This document shows positions 1-4,436 of a stretch of DNA of 12,682 bases, piece after piece (positions within the stretch are counted from its first letter, which is position 1; each line of letters begins with the position of its first letter). The notes under the pieces were generated by a model. It made no database searches. It saw nothing but the letters and a program-made list of their open reading frames with translations, and was not told where the DNA came from. The position numbers and the translations under genes are program-made. Source of the stretch: Acetobacteraceae bacterium (GTDB lineage Bacteria; Pseudomonadota; Alphaproteobacteria; Acetobacterales; Acetobacteraceae); NCBI GenBank assembly GCA_027311485.1, contig DAICYU010000064.1, positions 1-12,682 of the forward strand, written 5' to 3'.

Positions 1-438
1 AGCATCGATCTGGACGTGCTGATCGCGCATTTGCGGCAGACCGGATCGGTGCGCCTGTTCGGCAGCATGATACGGGGTGAGCTGGGCGAACCGGTGGAGG
101 TGGAAGTGTCTGCCGTGACGGTCATGAACGGCGGCCAACCCTGCTTCGGCTTCGCCATCCGCGACGTCGGCCGCCGGCTGCGCACCGAACCTCGTGTCCA
201 GGGCGCCCTGCCGCGGTCGATGGAAAACCTGACCGACCTGATCGGCCGCGTCGCCCTGAAGGACCTGGTGCGGGAAGCGACTGACATGATCGAGCGCCTG
301 TGCATCGAAACCGCCCTGAACCTGACTGGCGACAACCGCGCCTCGGCCGCCGAGATGCTCGGCCTGTCGCGCCAGAGCCTCTACGTGAAACTGCGCCGCT
401 ACGGCCTGGGCGATCCCGAGGCCGCCGGGGCGGACTGA
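1..438 (+). CDS. ppsR: Transcriptional regulator PpsR/CrtJ, C-terminal part (5' end outside window)
   Basis: The reading frame is open from base 1, so only the last 145 codons are visible. The first ~55 residues look like the end of a PAS domain. A linker follows, then a Fis-type helix-turn-helix at about visible residues 106-137, containing ASAAEMLGLSRQSLYVKLRR, which is characteristic of PpsR/CrtJ. In Rhodobacter this family represses bch, crt and puc genes under oxygen by binding TGT-N12-ACA sites. A cysteine (visible residue 101, in the segment ERLCIETALN) sits just before the HTH; its position fits the redox-active C-terminal cysteine described for Rhodobacter PpsR/CrtJ, but that match is from memory and not aligned. 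bchG starts 13 nt downstream on the same strand, so the repressor probably heads or shares the bchG-bchP-tspO transcript. No TGT-N12-ACA site was found in the short gap before bchG. Confidence 0.9.
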   Translation, partial: SIDLDVLIAHLRQTGSVRLFGSMIRGELGEPVEVEVSAVTVMNGGQPCFGFAIRDVGRRLRTEPRVQGALPRSMENLTDLIGRVALKDLVREATDMIERLCIETALNLTGDNRASAAEMLGLSRQSLYVKLRRYGLGDPEAAGAD

Positions 439-451
439 AGGACCGCATGCC

Positions 452-1390
452 ATGAACACCGCATCCGCGACCGCCGGCATCAGCCGCCCAGCCATCCCCG
501 GCACCGATCACCCAGCGCCCCCCCGCACCGCCATGCCGGCGGAACTGGAGCTGCTGAAGCCCATCACCTGGTTCGCGCCGATGTGGGCGTTCATGTGCGG
601 GGTCGTTTCCTCCGGCGTGCCGCTGGCGGAGCGATGGTGGGCGCTGGGCCTGGGCATGCTGCTGGCCGGGCCGATGGTGTGCGGCACCAGCCAGGCGGTG
701 AACGACTGGTTCGACCGGCATGTGGATGCGATCAACGAACCCAACCGCCCAATCCCATCCGGCCGGCTGCCCGGACGGCGTGGGCTGCATATCGCGATCG
801 CCTGGACCCTGCTGTCGCTGCTGGTCGCGGTGCCGTTGGGCGCCTGGGGCCTCGGCGCCGCCGTGGTCGGGCTTGCCCTGGCCTGGGCCTACAGCGCGCC
901 GCCGTTCCGGCTGAAGCAGAACGGCTGGTGGGGCAATGCCGCCTGCGCCGCCTGTTATGAGGGACTGCCCTGGATCACCGGCGCCGCGGTGATGGTCGCC
1001 GGCAGCCCCGGCTGGCACGTTTTCACGATGGCCGTCCTGTACAGCGCCGGCGCCCACGGCATCATGACCCTGAACGACTTCAAGTCGGTCGAGGGCGACC
1101 GGCAGACCGGCATCCGCTCCTTGCCCGTGCTGCTGGGCGTGGAAGCCGCCGGCAACGCCGCCTGCATCGCCATGGCGCTGCCGCAGCTCGCGGTGATCGC
1201 GCTGCTGTTGTCCTGGGGCTTCGTCAGCTACCCGTTCGTCGTCGCGCTACTGCTGATGGCACAGCTCGCGCTGATGGTGAAACTGATGCGCGACCCGCGC
1301 GCCTATGCCCCCTGGTACAACGCCACCGGCACAACCCTGTACGTGATCGGCATGCTGATCACCGCCTTTGCCCTGAGGATCCCGACATGA
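452..1390 (+). CDS. bchG: Bacteriochlorophyll synthase (geranylgeranyl-bacteriochlorophyllide a synthase)
   Basis: This 312-residue membrane prenyltransferase of the UbiA superfamily esterifies bacteriochlorophyllide a with geranylgeranyl diphosphate, the step that makes the pigment lipid-anchored. The first aspartate-rich motif is NDWFDRHVDAINEPNRP at residues 84-100. The second is LNDFKSVEGD at 207-216. Between and after them are about eight hydrophobic segments. The N-terminal ELLKPITWFAPMWAF (residues 33-47) is typical of BchG/ChlG. The ATG at 452 has an AAGGA ribosome binding site at 438-442, nine bases upstream and overlapping the end of ppsR. Length is normal for the family. The stop overlaps the bchP start by 4 nt (ATGA), implying translational coupling, and BchP acts on this enzyme's product. 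A generic UbiA enzyme such as heme O synthase is excluded by the motif context and by the bchP neighbour. Confidence 0.95.
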   Translation: MNTASATAGISRPAIPGTDHPAPPRTAMPAELELLKPITWFAPMWAFMCGVVSSGVPLAERWWALGLGMLLAGPMVCGTSQAVNDWFDRHVDAINEPNRPIPSGRLPGRRGLHIAIAWTLLSLLVAVPLGAWGLGAAVVGLALAWAYSAPPFRLKQNGWWGNAACAACYEGLPWITGAAVMVAGSPGWHVFTMAVLYSAGAHGIMTLNDFKSVEGDRQTGIRSLPVLLGVEAAGNAACIAMALPQLAVIALLLSWGFVSYPFVVALLLMAQLALMVKLMRDPRAYAPWYNATGTTLYVIGMLITAFALRIPT

Positions 1391-2559
1391 CTGAGACATT
1401 CGATGCGGTAGTGGTCGGCGGCGGCCCGTGCGGGGCCACGGCGGCGCATGAACTGACACGCCATGGCTGGTCGGTGTTGCTGCTGGACAAGGCGGGGCGG
1501 ATCAAGCCCTGCGGCGGCGCCATCCCGCCCCGGCTGATCCGCGACTTCGCCATCCCTGGGCATTTGCTGGCAGCGCAGATCACCTCCGCCCGCATGGTCG
1601 CACCGTCCGAGCGCTTTGTGGACATGCCGATCGACGGTGGATTCGTCGGCATGGTGGATCGAGCGGTGTTTGATGAGTGGCTGCGCGACCGGGCGGCCTC
1701 AAACGGGGCTGTGCGCCGGACCGCGCGGTTTGAAAAAATCACCCGCGACACGGACGGCACGGCGATCGTGCACTACCAGATGAAGGACGGAACCGCCGGG
1801 TCGGTGCGCGCCAGCGTCGTGATCGGCGCCGATGGCGCGAAGTCGGCCGTCGCGGCGCAAACCATTCCGGGCGCGGGCAAGGTCCCGCACGTGTTCGCGT
1901 ATCATGAGATCATCCGCACGCCGGCGCGTGGCTTCGACGGCACGCGCTGCGACGTTTACTACCAGGGCCGCGTGTCGCCTGATTTCTATGGCTGGATCTT
2001 CCCGCACGGCGACACCGCGAGCGTTGGCAGCGGGTCGATGCGCAAGGGCTTCTCCCTCCGTCAGTCGGTGACGCAGCTGCGGGACATTGCCGGGTTGAGC
2101 GGCGCCGAGACAGTGCGGCGGGAAGGCGCGCCGATCCCGCTGCACCCGATGCGCCGCTGGGACAACGGACGTGACGTGGTGGTGGCCGGCGACGCGGCGG
2201 GGGTGGTTGCACCGGCGTCGGGCGAGGGCATCTATTATGCCATGGAAGGGGGTCGGCTGGCCGCCGAGGCAGCGGATGAGTTTCTCGCCACCGGCAACGC
2301 GCGCGCCTTACGCACCGCACGGCAGCGGTTCATGAAGGCGCACGGACGGGTATTCTGGATTCTGCGGATGATGCAGCACTTCTGGTATTCGAGCGACAGG
2401 CGGCGGGAACGGTTCGTCAGCATCTGCAAGGACCCCGACGTGCAACGCATGACCTGGGATTCGTATATGAACAAGCAATTGACGCGGGCCCGACCGGCTT
2501 CGCATGTCCGCATCTTCCTGAAGGACATGGCCCATCTGCTGGGCCTGGTATCGGCGTGA
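1387..2559 (+). CDS. bchP: Geranylgeranyl reductase (geranylgeranyl diphosphate / geranylgeranyl-bacteriochlorophyll reductase)
   Basis: This 390-residue FAD-dependent reductase saturates three double bonds of the geranylgeranyl tail to give phytyl, finishing bacteriochlorophyll a. The N-terminal dinucleotide-binding fold has the motif VVVGGGPCG (residues 8-16), followed by CGGAIPPRL. VIGADGAKSAVA is the mid-protein FAD motif. GDAAGVVAPASGEGIYYAM (from about residue 268) is the C-terminal FAD motif seen in BchP/ChlP. Length is typical. The ATG lies inside the bchG stop (ATGA), and the gene's own TGA overlaps the GTG start of tspO, so bchG, bchP and tspO form one tightly coupled unit. Other geranylgeranyl reductases, such as archaeal lipid enzymes, share the fold, but linkage to bchG makes BchP secure. 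Confidence 0.95.
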   Translation: MTETFDAVVVGGGPCGATAAHELTRHGWSVLLLDKAGRIKPCGGAIPPRLIRDFAIPGHLLAAQITSARMVAPSERFVDMPIDGGFVGMVDRAVFDEWLRDRAASNGAVRRTARFEKITRDTDGTAIVHYQMKDGTAGSVRASVVIGADGAKSAVAAQTIPGAGKVPHVFAYHEIIRTPARGFDGTRCDVYYQGRVSPDFYGWIFPHGDTASVGSGSMRKGFSLRQSVTQLRDIAGLSGAETVRREGAPIPLHPMRRWDNGRDVVVAGDAAGVVAPASGEGIYYAMEGGRLAAEAADEFLATGNARALRTARQRFMKAHGRVFWILRMMQHFWYSSDRRRERFVSICKDPDVQRMTWDSYMNKQLTRARPASHVRIFLKDMAHLLGLVSA

Positions 2560-3056
2560 GAGCCGATATCATCCTGCCGATCCTGTGGGGTCTGGTGGTC
2601 GGCGGCGCCGGGGCGTGGCTCACCGAGCTGTCGCCCTGGTACCACAAGCTGAAGCGACCCTCGTGGCAGCCGCCGGACTGGGCGTTCGGGCCGGCCTGGA
2701 CGCTGATCCTGACGCTGGCGTCCTATTCCGCCTACCTGGGCTGGCAGCACGCCCATGATGAGGGCAGCCGGACGATGGTGATCGCGCTGTTTGTCGCCAA
2801 CGGCGTGGCGAACCTGCTGTGGAGCCCGCTGTTCTTCAAGCTCCGCCGGCCCGACTGGGCGCTGATCGAGGTGCCGTTCCTGTGGCTGTCGATCCTAATG
2901 CCGATCGTGCTGCTATGGCCGCTGTCGCCGACGGCGAGCCTGGTGCTGGTACCATACTTGCTGTGGGTGTCGTTCGCCGCGGCGCTGAACCTGGCGATCG
3001 TGCGGCTGAACGCACCGTTCGGGGCGACCAGCCTGGCCGGCAGCGGCGCGGGATAG
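2556..3056 (+). CDS. tspO: TspO/MBR family tryptophan-rich sensory protein (CrtK-like)
   Basis: This 166-residue protein has five predicted membrane helices and many tryptophans. Family signatures are PSWQPPDWAFGPAWTLI (about residues 35-51), ANGVANLLWSPLFF (about 80-95) and PYLLWVSFAAALNLAIVRLN near the end. TspO binds porphyrins and related tetrapyrroles; in Rhodobacter sphaeroides it sits in the outer membrane and negatively modulates photopigment gene expression through the AppA/PpsR pathway. The start is a GTG that overlaps the bchP stop (GTGA), so expression should be coupled to bchP. In Rhodobacter the gene (crtK) lies among carotenoid genes; here it follows bchP and shares a likely operon with ppsR. 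It ends with TAG and is the last photosynthesis-related gene before an AT-richer stretch. Confidence 0.93.
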   Translation: MRADIILPILWGLVVGGAGAWLTELSPWYHKLKRPSWQPPDWAFGPAWTLILTLASYSAYLGWQHAHDEGSRTMVIALFVANGVANLLWSPLFFKLRRPDWALIEVPFLWLSILMPIVLLWPLSPTASLVLVPYLLWVSFAAALNLAIVRLNAPFGATSLAGSGAG

Positions 3057-3110
3057 CGCTCCGACCGGGTAGCCCAGGGTTGCATGGTGCGGGTTTGGCT
3101 ATCTCTTACG

Positions 3111-3124
3111 CGTCGACTTCGACG
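3111..3124. repeat. Short inverted repeat CGTCGA-ct-TCGACG
   Basis: A perfect 6-bp inverted repeat with a 2-base centre lies 55 bases after the tspO stop. It is too small and lacks a following T-run to be a confident terminator; it could be an operator half-site pair or chance in GC-rich DNA. Confidence 0.3.
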
Positions 3125-3126
3125 TG

Positions 3127-3153
3127 GTGTTCACACATTTCTGCGTGTTCACA
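3127..3153. repeat. Direct repeat GTGTTCACA x2, 18-bp period
   Basis: The 9-mer GTGTTCACA occurs at 3127-3135 and 3145-3153, separated by 9 bases. An 18-bp period could place two binding sites at similar faces of the helix, as for a tandem operator. It does not match the PpsR TGT-N12-ACA spacing. No regulator is identified. Confidence 0.35.
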
Positions 3154-3168
3154 GCCCGGAGACGCGTG

Positions 3169-3276
3169 ATGGAGGCGCTACACCCAACCTCGCCGGATTT
3201 GGAGCGCATCTTCATGCCTTGGCATCTATCAGACCTGTACCCAGAGGACATGGTCAGCGATCGTTGCTATAAATGA
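3169..3276 (+). CDS. Possible 35-residue small protein, unknown
   Basis: ATG at 3169 is preceded by GGAGA at 3158-3162 with a 6-base spacer, and the frame runs to TGA at 3274-3276. The peptide begins MEALHPTSPDLERIF and ends DMVSDRCYK. It has no signal peptide or membrane segment. The central HLSDLYPED faintly recalls the N-terminus of some DDE transposases, so the frame might be a remnant, but it is far too short to assign. The ribosome binding site is the only positive evidence; many such frames arise by chance. Confidence 0.2.
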   Translation: MEALHPTSPDLERIFMPWHLSDLYPEDMVSDRCYK

Positions 3277-3287
3277 CTACAGGTCTG
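3230..3287. repeat. 10-bp inverted repeat CAGACCTGTA / TACAGGTCTG with 38-nt spacer
   Basis: The arms at 3230-3239 and 3278-3287 are perfect reverse complements. A second copy of AGACC at 3299-3303 can also pair with GGTCT at 3282-3286, giving two mutually exclusive hairpins. A run of five T follows at 3329-3333. The arrangement could be an attenuator-like leader, an operator or the trace of a small mobile element; no function can be assigned. Confidence 0.35.
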
Positions 3288-3355
3288 GCGCTCTGCGTAG
3301 ACCGAATACGGCCGACCTCAGGGGTTCCTTTTTGTGAATTAATACTAATCCTAGG

Positions 3356-3730
3356 CTATTTGCACTTCATTGAAATCTCTAATGCAGTGTCATATGTTAG
3401 AAGCACTTTACTAACGTTAGAGAGCTCTCGGCTGCTTTTACACATGAAATCCGTATGCTCTTGTTCTGATGAACAACTATCAAAGAGAGCGCCCAAAGCC
3501 GTTTGGTTAGAATGGCACTGGTTAACCTCCCTTAAAGCATCTATGCAGCTTTTGAATATAATGCTGCTATGCTGAAGGGCCTCATTGTCTCGCGCCTTCA
3601 ATTCAGCACATGTTGGCGGGGTAGCGTCCTGCATGTTCAGGTGTGGCGCTGGTATGCAGCCAGAAATCGTCGCTATCAAGGTCATTAACTGAGTTGTTGC
3701 TATCAACCAAAGACCTTCTACCCGTTTCAA
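3356..3730 (-). CDS. Candidate small cysteine-rich lipoprotein, unknown family
   Basis: The frame encodes 124 residues from a TTG start at 3728-3730, with AAGGGG eight bases upstream (3739-3744). A longer version from GTG at 3755-3757 would add nine residues and has a less well placed AGGAAAGG. The TTG start gives a neat lipoprotein signal: MKR, a hydrophobic stretch, then lipobox ISGC with Cys25 as the acylated residue. The mature part (about 99 residues after Cys25) is mostly helical in character and has six further cysteines (41, 62, 72, 86, 97, 123), enough for three disulphides, which fits a periplasmic or cell-surface location. A weak promoter may lie at 3811-3816 (TTGTGA) and 3787-3792 (TGTTAT). 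I do not recognise the family. The gene is AT-richer than its neighbours, suggesting transfer. A 100-codon frame overlaps on the other strand without a ribosome binding site. The call rests on the RBS and the lipoprotein signal. Confidence 0.45.
   Translation of the reverse strand: MKRVEGLWLIATTQLMTLIATISGCIPAPHLNMQDATPPTCAELKARDNEALQHSSIIFKSCIDALREVNQCHSNQTALGALFDSCSSEQEHTDFMCKSSRELSNVSKVLLTYDTALEISMKCK
3411..3429. repeat. Two abutting 10-bp palindromes
   Basis: CTAACGTTAG (3411-3420) and GAGAGCTCTC (3420-3429) are each perfect palindromes sharing one base. They lie inside the candidate lipoprotein frame, so they may be coincidence. Confidence 0.25.
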
Positions 3731-3837
3731 ATTGCAGTCCCCTTGGCGATCCGGCACGCAATAACATCAACCTTTCCTATTTTGACATAACAACATAACC
3801 CGTTGGCGACTCACAAGTAATTCCACCCGTTTAATGA

Positions 3838-3859
3838 TGGGCGCAAGTGACTGCGCCCA
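3838..3859 (-). terminator. Hairpin downstream of the rhodanese gene
   Basis: TGGGCGCA (3838-3845) and TGCGCCCA (3852-3859) form a perfect 8-bp stem with a 6-base loop, 49 bases past the rhodanese stop. On the minus strand it is followed by TCATTAAA, only a weak T-tract, so termination is likely but not certain. It also separates the rhodanese gene from the lipoprotein frame. Confidence 0.45.
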
Positions 3860-3908
3860 ACTTATCGGTAAGCGCAATGTCACCTTACGCTCTGTGCTGG
3901 TGCGTGAG

Positions 3909-4313
3909 TCAGCCAGGCTGCGGCTGTGGCGCGTCAACTGCGCCGCCGGCTTTCTTCCAGGCACCAAAGCCACCCTCGATATGCGCAACCTTCTCCAGCC
4001 CCATGTCCTGCGCGGTCTTCGCGGCCAGGGCCGAGCGCCAGCCGCCGGCGCAGAAGAAGATGAAACGCTTGTCTTCGGCGAAGACCGGCTTCGCATAGGG
4101 GCTTTCCGGATCGATCCAGAATTCCAGCATGCCCCGCGTGCAGGAAAAGGCGCCGGGCATGCGGCCTTCCCGCTCCTGCTCCCGCGGGTCGCGCAGATCG
4201 ACGAAAACGACGTCCGCGGCGCCATGCAGGTTCATCGCATCGGCCACCGAAAGTGTCTGAATATCCGCGTTCGCCTCGGCCAGAAGCTGCTTGTATCCTT
4301 TGGTGATCGGCAT
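3909..4313 (-). CDS. Single-domain rhodanese-like sulfurtransferase
   Basis: This 134-residue protein has a rhodanese homology domain from about residue 20 to 125. The active-site loop is CAGGWRS, with catalytic Cys88 and Arg93. VVFVDLRDPREQERE (about 35-49) is the conserved CH2A-like motif, and HIEGGFGAWKKAG (about 111-123) is the usual C-terminal signature. Such proteins carry sulfane sulfur as a cysteine persulfide; the physiological acceptor is not evident here. There is no signal peptide, so it should be cytoplasmic. The ATG at 4311-4313 is fixed by a strong GGGAGGGAA ribosome binding site upstream (about 4319-4327). The frame stays open much further upstream across dnaE2, but that extension is antisense noise. 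The gene diverges from dnaE2 across 123 bases that hold a LexA box and a direct repeat. Confidence 0.9.
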   Translation of the reverse strand: MPITKGYKQLLAEANADIQTLSVADAMNLHGAADVVFVDLRDPREQEREGRMPGAFSCTRGMLEFWIDPESPYAKPVFAEDKRFIFFCAGGWRSALAAKTAQDMGLEKVAHIEGGFGAWKKAGGAVDAPQPQPG

Positions 4314-4352
4314 GTGCGTTCCCTCCCGGATACCGAGACTACAGCGGGATCG

Positions 4353-4378
4353 CCGGACAGGAAACATCACCGGACAGG
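4353..4378. repeat. Direct repeat CCGGACAGG x2 between divergent genes
   Basis: CCGGACAGG occurs at 4353-4361 and 4370-4378, a 17-bp period, in the control region shared by the rhodanese gene and dnaE2. It is upstream of the rhodanese ribosome binding site and on the rhodanese side of the LexA box. It may be a tandem operator or part of the rhodanese promoter region; the protein binding it is unknown. Confidence 0.35.
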
Positions 4379-4392
4379 CTGAGCCTATATAA

Positions 4393-4407
4393 GAACATAC
4401 TAGGAAC
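4393..4407 (+). promoter_or_regulatory. LexA (SOS) box, GAAC-N7-GAAC
   Basis: GAACATACTAGGAAC matches exactly the direct-repeat LexA site of alphaproteobacteria (GAAC or GTTC half-sites with seven bases between). It ends 29 bases before the dnaE2 ATG and overlaps an AT-rich stretch (4385-4402) that probably contains the -10 region, so LexA would block transcription until DNA damage. dnaE2 is a classic SOS gene, which supports the call. The box may also influence the divergent rhodanese gene. Confidence 0.85.
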
Positions 4408-4436
4408 ATCGGCGCGTATCTGCCAAACTCCGCGGC

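Larger units (their letters stand above)
3057..3908. other. Poorly coding, partly AT-rich interval between tspO and the rhodanese gene
   Basis: This 852-base stretch contains no recognisable gene family. Bases 3057-3270 keep a fairly high GC content. About 3270-3830 is visibly AT-richer than everything around it, with short palindromes and weak codon structure. The interval holds a candidate Cys-rich lipoprotein gene on the minus strand (3356-3730), a doubtful 35-codon frame on the plus strand (3169-3276), several inverted and direct repeats, and a hairpin at 3838-3859 that probably ends the rhodanese transcript. No transposase, integrase, tRNA or terminal inverted repeat pair was recognised. 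The base composition suggests acquired or decaying DNA at the edge of the photosynthesis cluster. Confidence 0.6.

Noticed and set aside
122..1057. A 311-codon minus-strand frame over ppsR and bchG
   Set aside because: It is antisense to two well recognised genes and has Arg/Gly-rich low-complexity translation.
3128..3153. A PpsR-type TGT-N12-ACA site near 3128-3153
   Set aside because: TGT and ACA triplets are present, but none are separated by 12 bases.
3084..3272. A 62-codon plus-strand frame after tspO
   Set aside because: It has no convincing ribosome binding site, an Arg/His-rich composition, and overlaps the repeats.
3273..3575. A 100-codon plus-strand frame in the AT-rich region
   Set aside because: It has no ribosome binding site and no recognisable signal, and it overlaps a minus-strand frame with better evidence. 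It cannot be fully excluded.
3782..3810. A perfect TTGACA -35 hexamer on the plus strand at 3782-3787
   Set aside because: The sequence 16-18 bases downstream is GC-rich with no -10-like hexamer, and no plus-strand gene follows.
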